A stretch of 64,000 nt of DNA from Microbacterium sp. LWO14-1.2 (GTDB lineage Bacteria; Actinomycetota; Actinomycetes; Actinomycetales; Microbacteriaceae): the NCBI RefSeq assembly GCF_038397715.1, contig NZ_CP151633.1:2170001-2234000 (forward strand), read 5' to 3'. Of the stretch, positions 6,990 through 16,756 are shown piece by piece. The notes under the pieces are model-generated. The model saw nothing but the letters and a program-made list of their open reading frames with translations. It had not been told where the DNA came from and made no database searches. The position numbers and the translations under genes are program-made. Every line of letters starts with the position of its first letter. Position 1 is the first letter of the stretch.

Positions 6990-8501
6990 ATGACATCCCG
7001 CACCCGCGAGCTCCTCGATCAGGTCGTCTCCGACCTCGATCGCGCGCTCGGCGACGACGCGCTCGCCGGAATGACCGACGATGAGCGCATCGCGGTCATC
7101 GCCGCCGCCGGCGCAGTCCTGCGTCGCGCGGAAGCCGTCGTCGTCGAGGCGCTCGCCACCGCAGACGCTGCCGATCTCCCGCACGCCGCCGGGTGTCGCT
7201 CGCAGAATGAACTGCTGCAGCGTGCTCTCGCGGTCGACGCATCCGCCGCGACGCGCATCGGTCGGGTGGTCGGCCTCGTGCGGCGCGACGTCAACCTGCT
7301 GTCGGGCGAGCGGATGCCGGCGCGATGGCCCGCACTGCGCGATGCGTTCATCGACGGCAGGGTGGGAATCGCCGGGATGCTGGCGGCGACCGCACCGGTG
7401 GAGAAGGCGTGGGAGCGGCTCTCTGCCGACGAGCGAGCAGGTGCAGACGAGTGCCTCGCCCAGGCGGCGCGCGGGCGCGGCGGCAGGGATGCAGACGGTC
7501 CGGGTTCAGAGACTGGCGAGCGCGGTGATGCCGGCGGCGAGGGCGATGACACTGCGTCGAGTGCCGATGACGGACCGGTGCCCAGCCCCGACGATCTCGC
7601 GTACCTCGCGCATGCGCTCGTCGCCGTGCTCGACCCCGACGGAGCCGACCCCGATGACCGCAATGCCCAGCATCGACGCGGGATCACGCTGGGTCGACTT
7701 CGCCACGGTCTGCGACCCATCCGCGGGTGGCTGTCGCCCGAGGTCGCCGCGCAACTCGAAACCGTCATCGACGCGATCACCAACCCCACCGGAGCGGGGT
7801 CGGCGTCGCGCGTCGCGTTCCTGCCCCGCGACCCCGATCCGTTCGACTCGGATCCGTTCAACTCGGACCCTCGCGCGGTGATCGACGCGCGCACAGCGAT
7901 GCAGAAGCGTCACGACGCTTTCGCGGCCGTGCTCGCGATCGCCGCCCGGCACAAAGACATGCCGACTCTCGGCGGAGCAGCGCCGACGCTCGTCGTCACC
8001 GTCGACGCACGTGACCTGGAGGAAGGCGCGGGATGGGCCACGCTACCCGGCGCTCACGGTGACTCGCACGGCCAGATCCCGGTCGGGGTCGCGGCCCAGG
8101 TGGGCTGCTCGGGCACGATCCAGCGCGTCACCATGGACGCGGGCCGGATCGTCGGGATCGACAGCACCGATCGCGTGTTCACCGTGCACCAACGACGAGC
8201 GATCGTCGCACGCGACAAGGAATGCCTGATCCCCGGATGCCACGTCCCGGCGTCCTGGTGCGAGATCCACCACGTCACCGAACACGCCAGAGGCGGACCC
8301 ACCCATACCGACAACGGCGTCCCCCTCTGCTGGTGGCACCACCGATCACTCGACCACTCCGGGTGGGAGATCCGCATGCATTCCGGCGTCCCGCAGGTGC
8401 GCGGGCCCGCCTGGTGGGACCCGGAGCAGCGATGGCGAACACCGCGGCTCAGCGTGCCGCCGCGGCTCAGCGCGCCGCGCCCGTTCGCCCGAGCGTGTTA
8501 G
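6990..8501 (+). CDS. DUF222 domain protein with C-terminal HNH nuclease motif
   Basis: A protein of about 503 residues of the 13E12-repeat type common in many copies in actinobacteria. The N-terminal two thirds are the DUF222 domain; the C-terminus carries the HNH region, with CLIPGCHVPASWCEIHHV, then ARGGPTHTDNG, then LCWWHHRSLDH. This predicts metal-dependent nicking or cutting of DNA, but cellular roles are unproven. The ATG at 6990 follows a TTGTAT hexamer (6978-6983) by six bases, matching other leaderless starts here; a TTG start at 6978 behind GGAGG is the alternative. Residues 157-188 are a low-complexity Gly/Asp linker. Its 3' end overlaps the convergent CDF gene by four bases. Confidence 0.85.
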   Translation: MTSRTRELLDQVVSDLDRALGDDALAGMTDDERIAVIAAAGAVLRRAEAVVVEALATADAADLPHAAGCRSQNELLQRALAVDASAATRIGRVVGLVRRDVNLLSGERMPARWPALRDAFIDGRVGIAGMLAATAPVEKAWERLSADERAGADECLAQAARGRGGRDADGPGSETGERGDAGGEGDDTASSADDGPVPSPDDLAYLAHALVAVLDPDGADPDDRNAQHRRGITLGRLRHGLRPIRGWLSPEVAAQLETVIDAITNPTGAGSASRVAFLPRDPDPFDSDPFNSDPRAVIDARTAMQKRHDAFAAVLAIAARHKDMPTLGGAAPTLVVTVDARDLEEGAGWATLPGAHGDSHGQIPVGVAAQVGCSGTIQRVTMDAGRIVGIDSTDRVFTVHQRRAIVARDKECLIPGCHVPASWCEIHHVTEHARGGPTHTDNGVPLCWWHHRSLDHSGWEIRMHSGVPQVRGPAWWDPEQRWRTPRLSVPPRLSAPRPFARAC

Positions 8502-9433
8502 ACCGTGCCGACGCCCGCAGGCGCCCCGAAGTCGAGAGACGTCTCGTCGTCGACCGACAGCGACAGCACGACCGTCTCGACCACCGGGTGCGACTCGATC
8601 TGCCGTTCGACCTCGCGCAGGCGGCGGGCCACGTCGTGCTCCCGCGCGTCGCCCGCCAGGTCGACCTCCGCGACGATGAACAGCCGGTTCGGACCCACGT
8701 ACTCGATATGCAGGTACGTGAGTCGTTGGATCTGCGGCGATGTCAGCAGCGCGCGCCCCACCCGCACACGCAACGCCGGCGAGGCGTTCGACCCGATGAG
8801 GAATGCGATGTTCCGTCGAATGAGGATCAGCGCCACGACACCGAGCAGCACGCCGACGAGGATCGATCCGACCGCATCCCACGCCGCGACGCCCGTGATC
8901 TGATGCATCGCGATCGCGCCGCCGGCGATGACGAGCCCGATCAGCGCCGCCGCATCCTCGAAGAACACCGCCCGCAGCGTCGTGTCGCTCGTCTCGAGCA
9001 CGTAGTCCCACGTCGACGACCCCCGCTCGCGGGCGAGCTTCCGCGACCGCACGAGCGCCTGTGTGAACGACGCCCCCTCGAGCACGAACGCGATGCCGAG
9101 GATCGCGTACGCGATGCCGGGGCTCTCCACCGGGCCGGTGTCCGACAGCTCCTGCACGCCGTGCATGATCGACACGATCGATCCGGCGGTGAAGATCCCG
9201 AACGCGGCGACCAGCGACCACACGAACGCCGCGCGACCGTACCCGAGCGGATGCCGCTCGTCCTTCGCCTTCGCACCGTGCCGGTCGGCGATGAGCAGGA
9301 AGATCTCATTCCCGGCATCCGCCCACGAGTGCGCGGCCTCGGCGACCATCGACGCCGACGACGTGAGCACGGCCGCCACCGTCTTGGCGATCGCCACGAG
9401 GACATTGGCGAGGAACGCGATGATGACCGTCAC
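8498..9433 (-). CDS. Cation diffusion facilitator (CDF) metal exporter
   Basis: A 311-residue membrane protein of the CDF family, which exports Zn, Co, Fe or Mn in exchange for protons. The family's helix II signature appears as HSWADAGNE and helix V as FFEDAAALIG; about six helices are followed by a cytoplasmic ferredoxin-like domain from about residue 210. The GTG at 9433 is preceded, six bases away, by TAGCCT (9440-9445 on the minus strand), so it is probably leaderless. It lies downstream of the UMF1-type transporter on the same strand. Metal specificity is not readable with confidence. Confidence 0.88.
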   Translation of the reverse strand: MTVIIAFLANVLVAIAKTVAAVLTSSASMVAEAAHSWADAGNEIFLLIADRHGAKAKDERHPLGYGRAAFVWSLVAAFGIFTAGSIVSIMHGVQELSDTGPVESPGIAYAILGIAFVLEGASFTQALVRSRKLARERGSSTWDYVLETSDTTLRAVFFEDAAALIGLVIAGGAIAMHQITGVAAWDAVGSILVGVLLGVVALILIRRNIAFLIGSNASPALRVRVGRALLTSPQIQRLTYLHIEYVGPNRLFIVAEVDLAGDAREHDVARRLREVERQIESHPVVETVVLSLSVDDETSLDFGAPAGVGTV

Positions 9434-9472
9434 GCGGTCAGGCTACTCCCGTCCACGCGGGGTGGGCGCGGC

Positions 9473-10882
9473 TCAGCGCGCCGTGGCCCTGACCGGCAGC
9501 AGCAGGAGGAACCCGGCGATGAGCACGATCACGATCCCGACGATGCCGAAGGCGGTCGCACCGGTGAGCACGATCAGCAGCGTCCACGCGCCCGACGACA
9601 TCCAGCTCGCCGCGCGACCCGTCGTGGCGTACAGGCCGAAGATCTCACCCTCGCGCCCCGCAGGGGTGACGCGGGCGAGGAACGAGCGCGCTGCCGCCTG
9701 CGCGGGCCCCACGAACGCGCAGAGGATCAGACCGCCGATCCAGAAGACGATCGTGCCGGCATCCACGAGGAAGAACACGGCGAGACCGGCGAGGATCATC
9801 GAGGCGAGGGACACGAGGATGATGCGCTTCGGGCCGTAGGTGTCGTCGAAACGTCCCGCGATGATCGTCGAGACGCCCGCGATGAGGTTCGCCGCGATGC
9901 CGAAGATCACGAGCTCCAGGAACTCGAATCCGAACACCTGCCCCGCGATGATCGCACCGAACGCGAAGACGCCGCCCAGCCCGTCGCGGAACACCGCGCT
10001 CGACAGCAGGAACCAGAACGTGTTGCGCGTCTCGGGGTTGCGGTACAGGCGGACGACGTCCTTCACCAGCAGCCCGTACGACGCGAAGAAACCCACCTTC
10101 CGCTCCGGGCGGCCGAGCGACGGCTCGGGCACGTTGAGGAAGATCGGGATCGAGAACACGATCGCCCAGATCGCACAGCCCACCGCGATGATCCGGAACG
10201 GCAGCCCTCCGTCCTCCGGCAGACCGAACCAGTCGAGCATGTAGAACACGACCACCAGCACGAGCGCGAGGATGCCGCCGATGTAGCCGAATCCCCAGCC
10301 GAGACCCGAGATGCGGCCCACGGTCTTCGGGTTCGCGATGCCGATGAGCATGGCGTTCGAGTTCACGGCGGCGATCTCGCCGAACACCGACCCCGCCGAG
10401 ATCAGTGCCACGCCGAGCCAGAACAGCGCAGGGGTCGGCTCGACGAACCAGAGGCCGAACATGCACGCGATGAGCGCACCCGTGCCGATGCCCAGCCACA
10501 GCTTCTGCCTACCGGCCGCGTCAGCACGCTGACCCAGGACGGGGGCGATGAGCAGGATCGCGATGCCCGCGATCGTCGACCCCAGCCCGAGACCCGACGC
10601 GAGGTCGGCCTCGGCGGCCAGCCGCACCGGGTCCTTCGCGTCGAGCGCCGCGATGTCCGCGGGCAGGAAAGCCTCGGTCGTCAGGTACAGCGCCGTGAAG
10701 ATGAAAGTGAGGATGACCGTGTTGAAAGGCTGTGTCGCCCAGTCCCACAGCGCCCACGAGAACACCTGCTTCCTCGGTGCGGGGGTGTCGCCGCGCAGGT
10801 CGAGGCCGATGACGCCGACCGCGCCGCTGTTCGCCGTCGCAGCGGGGTCGGGGACCGCGCTGCTCTGCGGGGATTCGCTCAT
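9473..10882 (-). CDS. UMF1/Atg22-like major facilitator transporter
   Basis: A 469-residue permease with about twelve hydrophobic segments. The first helix carries SWALWDWATQPFNTVI, close to the WALYDWANSAF signature of the UMF1 (Atg22-like) branch. RADAAGRQKLW marks the helix 2-3 loop. In yeast Atg22 exports vacuolar amino acids; bacterial members are mostly uncharacterised. It lies 48 bases downstream of the Lrp regulator and 39 bases upstream of the CDF gene on the same strand. Substrate is unknown, though amino acids would fit an Lrp neighbour. Confidence 0.85.
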   Translation of the reverse strand: MSESPQSSAVPDPAATANSGAVGVIGLDLRGDTPAPRKQVFSWALWDWATQPFNTVILTFIFTALYLTTEAFLPADIAALDAKDPVRLAAEADLASGLGLGSTIAGIAILLIAPVLGQRADAAGRQKLWLGIGTGALIACMFGLWFVEPTPALFWLGVALISAGSVFGEIAAVNSNAMLIGIANPKTVGRISGLGWGFGYIGGILALVLVVVFYMLDWFGLPEDGGLPFRIIAVGCAIWAIVFSIPIFLNVPEPSLGRPERKVGFFASYGLLVKDVVRLYRNPETRNTFWFLLSSAVFRDGLGGVFAFGAIIAGQVFGFEFLELVIFGIAANLIAGVSTIIAGRFDDTYGPKRIILVSLASMILAGLAVFFLVDAGTIVFWIGGLILCAFVGPAQAAARSFLARVTPAGREGEIFGLYATTGRAASWMSSGAWTLLIVLTGATAFGIVGIVIVLIAGFLLLLPVRATAR

Positions 10883-10930
10883 CCTCGCAGTCTGGCGGCG
10901 CGCGGTGAACGGACGGTGACGGCGCGCCGT

Positions 10931-11845
10931 TCAGCCCTGCCCGACCAGCCGGGTCAGCGCGGGCGCATGCAGGGTGCGCGCGTAGTCCTCCTTGAGCACC
11001 GCCAGATGCAGCCACGCCTCGATGCGCGTGACGCCGGGAAGCGACCGCAGGCGCTCCAGGCTCGCATACAGCGCCCCCGCCGACGGTTCGACCAGGGTCG
11101 CGACCGCGTCGAAGCGGCCCAGAGTGCGTGCCGCGAAGTCGATGCCCCGCCCGGTGCGCAGCTCCTCGATCACCGCATCGTCGTCGTGGTTGAGGTTCAG
11201 CCCCACCCCCATCGACAGCTGCCGGTGCGCGAGGCCGCGCGCCTCGACCGCGCTGATCTTGATCACACCGCCGTCGATGAGCCGCTGCACCCGGGTCGCC
11301 ACCGCCGACGGCGACAGCCGTACCGCCTCGCCGAGCGCACGGAAGCTCATCCGCCCGTCCGACTGCAGGTGCTCGATGAGGTCCTCGTCGATCGTGTCGA
11401 GCGTCACGTCTCCGTGGTACTCCGACACGAAGAACCCCTTCACGACCGTCGAGTAGATGATCGTGTTGATGTCGAGCACGCCCCCGATCGCGCGGATCTG
11501 CGCGAGCAGATCGTGCAGCTCCGCCATCGACCCGAGACGCACCTCCGTCACCAGGTCGTGCGCGCCGCCGACCGCCGACACGAGCACCGTCTCGCTCATG
11601 TCCCGCAGGTGCTCGGCGACCACCTCCACCGATCCGTCGGTGCGGATCGACACGTGCGCGAGCACGTGCTGCCCCAGGAACACCGGATCGACCGCGGCGA
11701 CCACCCGCACGGTGCGGTCGTCGAGCATCGTCCGCAGCCGCGCCGCCACGGCCGCACGGGACTGTCCGAGCCGCACCGACAGCGAACGGATGCTGGCGCG
11801 ACCGTCCTCCTGCAGGGCACGGATCAGTTCGGCGTCGAAATCCAT
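10931..11845 (-). CDS. Tandem Lrp/AsnC-family regulator (two modules)
   Basis: A 304-residue protein containing two Lrp/AsnC units in series, each a helix-turn-helix plus RAM-like ligand fold. Module one begins MDFDAELIRALQEDGRASIR; module two begins near residue 144 with TIDEDLIEHLQSDGRMSFRA. Single-module Lrp proteins are about 150 residues, so this is a fused duplication, a form known in actinobacteria. The ATG at 11845 begins the first domain; the reading frame is open far upstream but runs antisense to the MHS transporter. It is divergent from the transporter-amidohydrolase-ThDP-ureohydrolase operon, probably its target, which suggests an amino-acid-like ligand. Confidence 0.88.
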   Translation of the reverse strand: MDFDAELIRALQEDGRASIRSLSVRLGQSRAAVAARLRTMLDDRTVRVVAAVDPVFLGQHVLAHVSIRTDGSVEVVAEHLRDMSETVLVSAVGGAHDLVTEVRLGSMAELHDLLAQIRAIGGVLDINTIIYSTVVKGFFVSEYHGDVTLDTIDEDLIEHLQSDGRMSFRALGEAVRLSPSAVATRVQRLIDGGVIKISAVEARGLAHRQLSMGVGLNLNHDDDAVIEELRTGRGIDFAARTLGRFDAVATLVEPSAGALYASLERLRSLPGVTRIEAWLHLAVLKEDYARTLHAPALTRLVGQG

Positions 11846-11997
11846 GGGTCCGCCCACATTCGTCAGTTTCCCGCGATCGCGCGACTGCGCGTGCACATCT
11901 GCAGTGTAAGCGCACACGTGGCGGGCGGGAAGGCGAGAGATGCGTCGGTGCGCGATCAGAAGTCCAGTGAATCGTCTGTCACGCTGGAGTTCTGGTC

Positions 11998-12027
11998 TTG
12001 TCGCAGACCCGGTCCCGTCCGTAGCAT
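11998..12027 (+). promoter_or_regulatory. Candidate promoter of the MHS-amidohydrolase operon
   Basis: TTGTCG (11998-12003) and TAGCAT (12022-12027) are separated by 18 bases, a plausible vegetative promoter 41 bases before the start codon. The Lrp binding site presumably lies in the 222-base spacer to the divergent regulator, but I found no single convincing box. Confidence 0.5.
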
Positions 12028-12067
12028 CCTTCGCTATCCGAACATCTTCCGCAAAGGAGCGGGCCTC

Positions 12068-13390
12068 ATGGCTTCCACCCACAGCAAGGCGCGGCGCGCG
12101 GGCATCGCCGCGTTCGTCGGCACCACCATCGAGTGGTACGACTTCTACGTCTACGCGACCGCCGCAGCGCTCGTCTTCGGTCCGCTGTTCTTCCCGAGCG
12201 GCGACCGTCTCGCCGAGACCGCCGCCGCGTTCGCGACCTTCGCCGTCGCGTTCCTCGTCCGTCCCCTCGGCGGCATCATCTTCGGTCACATCGGCGACAA
12301 GCTCGGTCGTCGCGTCTCGCTCGTCATCACGCTGCTGCTCATGGGCGTCGCGACGGTGCTGGTCGGCTGCCTGCCCACCTACGAGAACATCGGCATCCTC
12401 GCACCGATCCTCCTCATCCTGCTCCGTGCGATCCAAGGTCTCGCGGTAGGCGGCGAGTGGGGCGGTGCCGTGCTCATGAGCGTCGAGCACGCGCCCGAGA
12501 AGTCGAAGACGTTCTACGGCGGGTTCACCCAGCTCGGCAACCCGGCCGGTGCGCTGCTCGCCTCGGGCATCTTCGCGATCATGTCGCGCGGCGGCGAGGA
12601 CTTCATCATCGACGGCGGCTGGCGCATCCCGTTCCTCCTCTCGATCGTGCTCGTGGGCGTCGGCCTCTGGGTGCGCTACCGCGTCGAGGAGTCGCCGGTC
12701 TTCGAGAAGAAGATCGAGGGCCGCAAGCAGTCCATGCCCCTCGCCTTCGCGCTGCGCGCCAACTGGAAGCCGATCCTGCTCGGCATCGGCATCCTGCCGA
12801 TCTCCACCGGCGGCTACTACCTGGCCACGACGTTCGCGACCGCGTACGCCACCGGCGAGCCCATCGCGATCAGCGAGCAGGTCATCCTCGACGCCATGAC
12901 GATCGCTTCGTTCGTCGAGTTCCTCGTCACCCTCCCGGTCGCCTGGCTGGGTGACAAGTGGGGCCGCAAGAACGTCATGTACATCGGCCTCGTGACCTCG
13001 GTGCTCACGTTCGTGCCGTTCCTGCTGATCATGCCGGGCCGCGTCGAACCGCTCATCTTCCTGTTCGCCTCGCTCGTGCGCATCGCGATGAGCGCGACCT
13101 ACGCGCCGATCGCCGCGATCCTCGCGCAGATGTTCCGTCCGCAGGCCCGCTACACGTCGATCGCCCTGTCGTACGGCGTAGGCGCCGCGGTCTGGGCCGG
13201 CTTCTCGCCGTGGTTCGCGACGCAGCTCATCGCCTGGACCGGCAGCGTCTGGGCGGTCATCGCGATGTTCATCGGCATGGCGATCATCGCCGGCATCTGC
13301 ACGCGCCTCGCGCCCCAGCACTCCGACGAGGCGCCGGTCACGGCATCCTTCACCGCCCGCACCGACACGACGGCGAACCGGCTCCCCTGA
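12068..13390 (+). CDS. MHS-family (metabolite:H+ symporter) MFS transporter
   Basis: A 440-residue permease with about twelve helices. The MHS-branch signature GTTIEWYDFYVY is at residues 18-29, and RPLGGIIFGHIGDKLGRR marks the helix 2-3 loop. The branch imports organic acids, betaines and related metabolites with protons. The ATG at 12068 has an AAAGGAG ribosome site at 12053-12059. It heads an operon of amidohydrolase, ThDP enzyme and ureohydrolase, so it probably imports their common substrate. Confidence 0.9.
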   Translation: MASTHSKARRAGIAAFVGTTIEWYDFYVYATAAALVFGPLFFPSGDRLAETAAAFATFAVAFLVRPLGGIIFGHIGDKLGRRVSLVITLLLMGVATVLVGCLPTYENIGILAPILLILLRAIQGLAVGGEWGGAVLMSVEHAPEKSKTFYGGFTQLGNPAGALLASGIFAIMSRGGEDFIIDGGWRIPFLLSIVLVGVGLWVRYRVEESPVFEKKIEGRKQSMPLAFALRANWKPILLGIGILPISTGGYYLATTFATAYATGEPIAISEQVILDAMTIASFVEFLVTLPVAWLGDKWGRKNVMYIGLVTSVLTFVPFLLIMPGRVEPLIFLFASLVRIAMSATYAPIAAILAQMFRPQARYTSIALSYGVGAAVWAGFSPWFATQLIAWTGSVWAVIAMFIGMAIIAGICTRLAPQHSDEAPVTASFTARTDTTANRLP

Positions 13391-13439
13391 CCCGCGCCGC
13401 TCCCGCCCCACCCCGACCGCATCGACAGCGAACAGGCCC

Positions 13440-15107
13440 ATGAGAAAGCTCACCCCCTTCGACCGCTCCGCCCAGACGACGCCGCGACTGATCACGGCCC
13501 GCGCGATCCACACCGTGGACGCCGACGCCGCCACCGCGACGGCCCTGCTCACCGACCGCGGTCGGATCGTCGCGATCGGCTCCCTCGCGGAGTGCGAGCA
13601 GGCGGCGGAGCGGGCGGGCCTGCGCCCCGAGCGGGTCGACCTGGGCGATGCGGTCGTGGTGCCCGGCTTCGTCGATGCGCACGCGCACCCTCTGATGTTC
13701 GGTCAGATGATGACGTGGGTGGACTGCGGACCCGAGAAGGCCGGCAGCATCCCCGAGATCGTGGCGCTGCTGTCGGCCGCGGCGGCCGAGGCTCCGGCCG
13801 GACGTCCGGTGCGCGGGTACGGGTACGAGCAGCGCAACCTCGCCGAGAAGCGGCACCCCACCCGGTTCGAGCTCGACGAGGTCGCCCGCGACCGCGAGGT
13901 GTACCTCATGAACGCCTCGGGTCACGGCGGCGTCGTGAACTCGTACACGCTCGCCGCGGGCGGCGTCGACCGCGACACCCCGAACCCCGACGGCGGCGAG
14001 TTCTTCCGCGACGCCGACGGCGAGCTGACGGGCGAGCTGTCGGATGCCGCGTGCAACATCCTCACCGGCGTGCACGGCGTGAAGATCGGCCACCACGGAC
14101 CGAACTTCCATCTCGCCGACGAACCGGAGGAGCACCTCAGGCAGCTGGATGCCGCGACGCAGCGCTTCCTCGCCGGCGGGGTCACGTCGATCGGCGACTG
14201 CCAGGTCACCCGGCGCGAGTTCGACATGTACCTGCGGCTCGCCGAGGCCGGACGCCTCGAACTGCGCGTGTCGATGTACCTGCTGTCGCACCTGCTCGAC
14301 GAGGCGCTCGAGATGGGCCTGGTCGGACAGTTCGGCAACGCGCACCTGAGCTTCGCGGGCATCAAGTTCTACGCCGACGGCACGCTCGGCGGGTGGACGG
14401 CGTACTTCCCCGACGGCTACGTCGGCGACCCGTGCCGCACGGGGCAGCTCTACCATGAGCCCGCCGACTACGCGGCGCTCATCGCGAAGGCGCACGCGGC
14501 CGGGCTGCAGACCGCCACGCACGCCCAATCGCCCACGGCGATCGAGATGGTCGTGTCGGCGATCGAGGCGGCACTCGCCGAGCATCCCGATGCCGACGCC
14601 CGTCACCGCATCGAGCACTGCGGCCTGCCCACGCCCGAGCAGATCGAGCGGATGGCCGCGTCGGGCATCCGTCCCGTGAACCAGACGCAGCACTACTTCA
14701 ACTGGGGCGAGGGCGTGGAGGAGGCCATCGGCACCCCCGGTGAGCGCTTCAACCCGCTCGGCGAATTCGAGCGCGCCGGCGTGCCGATGACCATCTCGTC
14801 CGACGCCCCCGTCGCCGAGCCGATCCCGCTCGAGGCCATCCAGACCGCCGTCACCCGGGTCACGCGGCGCGGTCACAGGCTCGGCCCCGACGACCTGCGC
14901 ATCTCGGCCGCTGCCGCGCTCCGCGCGCACACGTACGAGGGGGCGGTGTCGATCGGCCGCGAGGACGACCTGGGCTCGCTCGAGGTCGGCAAGTACGCCG
15001 ACTTCGTCGTGCTGTCGGACGACCCGCTCGCAGTGGCCGGCGAGGACATCGCGCAGATCGCGGTGCGCGAGACCTGGGTCGACGGCGAGCGGCGGTACCG
15101 TGCCTGA
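13440..15107 (+). CDS. YtcJ-like metal-dependent amidohydrolase
   Basis: A 555-residue amidohydrolase-superfamily enzyme of the YtcJ/exoenzyme-regulatory type. The metal-binding HxH appears in VVPGFVDAHAHPLMFG at about residues 74-89, further ligand histidines in HAQSPTAIE and RIEHCGL, and the late Asp in TISSDAPVAEP. A C-terminal composite beta domain ends in LGSLEVGKYADFVVL. No signal peptide, so cytoplasmic. These enzymes cleave C-N bonds of amides or N-acyl compounds. Its end overlaps the ThDP-enzyme start by eight bases. Substrate unknown; operon partners point to a nitrogen-rich compound such as an amide or guanidino derivative. Confidence 0.85.
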   Translation: MRKLTPFDRSAQTTPRLITARAIHTVDADAATATALLTDRGRIVAIGSLAECEQAAERAGLRPERVDLGDAVVVPGFVDAHAHPLMFGQMMTWVDCGPEKAGSIPEIVALLSAAAAEAPAGRPVRGYGYEQRNLAEKRHPTRFELDEVARDREVYLMNASGHGGVVNSYTLAAGGVDRDTPNPDGGEFFRDADGELTGELSDAACNILTGVHGVKIGHHGPNFHLADEPEEHLRQLDAATQRFLAGGVTSIGDCQVTRREFDMYLRLAEAGRLELRVSMYLLSHLLDEALEMGLVGQFGNAHLSFAGIKFYADGTLGGWTAYFPDGYVGDPCRTGQLYHEPADYAALIAKAHAAGLQTATHAQSPTAIEMVVSAIEAALAEHPDADARHRIEHCGLPTPEQIERMAASGIRPVNQTQHYFNWGEGVEEAIGTPGERFNPLGEFERAGVPMTISSDAPVAEPIPLEAIQTAVTRVTRRGHRLGPDDLRISAAAALRAHTYEGAVSIGREDDLGSLEVGKYADFVVLSDDPLAVAGEDIAQIAVRETWVDGERRYRA

Positions 15108-16740
15108 CGTGAGCGCCGTCCTCGATGACACCACCGACTACTCCGACACCGCGGGGCGGGCGGTGCTCGAGACCATCCGCGGGTACGGCGTCGACGCCGT
15201 CTTCGGCATCCCCGGCACGCACAACCTCGAGCTGTACCGACCGCTCGCCGACCTCGGCATCCGGGTCGTGACGAACCGTCATGAGCAGGGTTCGGGCTAC
15301 GGCGCAGACGGCTGGGCTCAGCAGACCGGCCTGCCCGGCGTCGTCATCACCACCTCGGGGCCCGGCCTGCAGAACGCCATGAGCGCGATCGGCACGGCCT
15401 TCTGCGAGTCGCGTCCGCTCCTCGTCCTCTCGCCGGGGGTGGCGCTCGGCGCCGAGTTCGCCGACGTCGGCACGCTGCACGAGACGAAGGACGCCACGGC
15501 CATGGTCGGTGCGATCGCCGAGTGGTCGCGTCGGGTCACGAGCGCGGCGGAGGCGGTGGATGCCGTGCACGACGCGTTCGCGCTCTTCCGCACCGGTCGG
15601 CCGCGCCCCGTGCACATCGAGATCCCTCTCGACGTCCTCGAAGCGCCGGCCGGCGTGCCCGCCGAGGCACGTCGGCCGCGGCCGCTCCCGCCGCGTGCGT
15701 CGGGCGACCCCGCAGCCCTCGCCGAGGCCGTCCGACTCCTCATCGGCGCCGAGCGTCCGGTCATCGTCGCCGGCGGCGGATCGACGGATGCCTCGCACGA
15801 GCTCACCGCGATCGCCGAGCGCCTCGGGGCACCGGTGCTGACGACGTTGAACGGCAAGGGCGTCGTCGACGAACGGCATCCGCTCTCCCTCGGGTCGAAC
15901 CTGCGCCTGGCCGCCGCCCGCGCCGTCGCCGAGGACGCCGACGTGCTGCTCGTGGTCGGCTCGAAGCTCGGAGAGGCGGAGCTGTGGGCGCCGCGGCTCG
16001 ACGCCCGCGGCGCGGTCGTGCGGATCGACATCTCCCCGGCGCAGCTCGACAAGAACCTCGCGGCGACGGTCGGTCTCGTCGGAGACGCCGCCGCCGTCAC
16101 CGGCGAGCTGCTGCGGCTGCTCCCTGCCGATCATCGCCCCGAGCGCGACGTGACAGCCGAGCGTGCGGCGATCGAGCGGGAGTCCCGTGAGACGGCTCCC
16201 GAGACCGTCGCCCTCGCCGAGCTCATCGCCGAGGCCCTCCCCGACGACGCGATCGTCGCGGGCGACTCCTCGCAGGTCGTCTACATGGCGCTCGGGAGCG
16301 TGCTGCGCTCGCCGCGTCCGCACACGCTGCTGTACACGCCGACCTACGCGACCCTCGGCTACGGCCTGCCCGCCGCGATCGGCGCCAGGGTCGCGCAGAC
16401 CGAGCACCCGGTCGTGACGGTGATCGGCGACGGTGCGCTCATGTTCTGCGTCAACGAGCTCGTCACGGCCGTCGAGCAGCGCCTCGACGTCACGATCGTG
16501 TGCGTCGACAACGGCGGGTACGCCGAGATCCGCCAGAACGAGGTCGACCGCGGCATGGAGCCGGTCGGCGTCGACCTCGTGCAGCCGGACTGGGCCGCGC
16601 TCGCGACCGCTTTCGGCGCGCAGGGTCGCCGCGTCGACGAGCAGTCCGACATCGTGCCGAGCATCCGCGATGCGATCGCGACCGGCGGCGTGCAGCTCGT
16701 GCACCTGCCCCCGCACCTCCTCCACCCCTCCACTCCGTGA
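15100..16740 (+). CDS. Thiamine diphosphate-dependent enzyme (acetolactate synthase-like)
   Basis: A 546-residue enzyme with the three-domain plan of the ThDP family (Pyr, central, PP). The catalytic Glu is in [17 protein letters not shown] near residue 60. The ThDP/Mg motif begins [15 protein letters not shown] at about residue 444 and closes with [10 protein letters not shown]. This group decarboxylates or ligates 2-oxo acids (acetolactate synthase, benzoylformate decarboxylase, sulfopyruvate decarboxylase and others). The GTG start overlaps the amidohydrolase stop region. No small regulatory subunit gene is nearby, arguing against housekeeping acetolactate synthase and for a catabolic 2-oxo-acid decarboxylase. 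Confidence 0.85.
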   Translation: MPDVSAVLDDTTDYSDTAGRAVLETIRGYGVDAVFGIPGTHNLELYRPLADLGIRVVTNRHEQGSGYGADGWAQQTGLPGVVITTSGPGLQNAMSAIGTAFCESRPLLVLSPGVALGAEFADVGTLHETKDATAMVGAIAEWSRRVTSAAEAVDAVHDAFALFRTGRPRPVHIEIPLDVLEAPAGVPAEARRPRPLPPRASGDPAALAEAVRLLIGAERPVIVAGGGSTDASHELTAIAERLGAPVLTTLNGKGVVDERHPLSLGSNLRLAAARAVAEDADVLLVVGSKLGEAELWAPRLDARGAVVRIDISPAQLDKNLAATVGLVGDAAAVTGELLRLLPADHRPERDVTAERAAIERESRETAPETVALAELIAEALPDDAIVAGDSSQVVYMALGSVLRSPRPHTLLYTPTYATLGYGLPAAIGARVAQTEHPVVTVIGDGALMFCVNELVTAVEQRLDVTIVCVDNGGYAEIRQNEVDRGMEPVGVDLVQPDWAALATAFGAQGRRVDEQSDIVPSIRDAIATGGVQLVHLPPHLLHPSTP

Positions 16741-16756
16741 CGAACAGGAACGACAC

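Noticed and set aside
6990..8501. The HNH protein as an intron- or phage-borne homing endonuclease
   Set aside because: DUF222/HNH proteins are chromosomal and multi-copy in actinobacteria; no intron boundary, phage gene or attachment repeat is nearby.
8222..13390. A very long open frame (about 1,720 codons) on the plus strand
   Set aside because: It runs antisense through the CDF, UMF1 and Lrp genes and is highly charged low-complexity sequence. Only its last 440 codons, from the ATG at 12068, encode a real protein (the MHS transporter).
11846..13552. A long N-terminal extension of the Lrp regulator
   Set aside because: The frame is open only because of GC bias and runs antisense to the MHS transporter; the Lrp fold begins at 11845.
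15100..16740. ThDP gene as housekeeping acetolactate synthase ilvB
   Set aside because: There is no ilvN or ilvC next to it; it sits in a catabolic-looking operon with an amidohydrolase and ureohydrolase.
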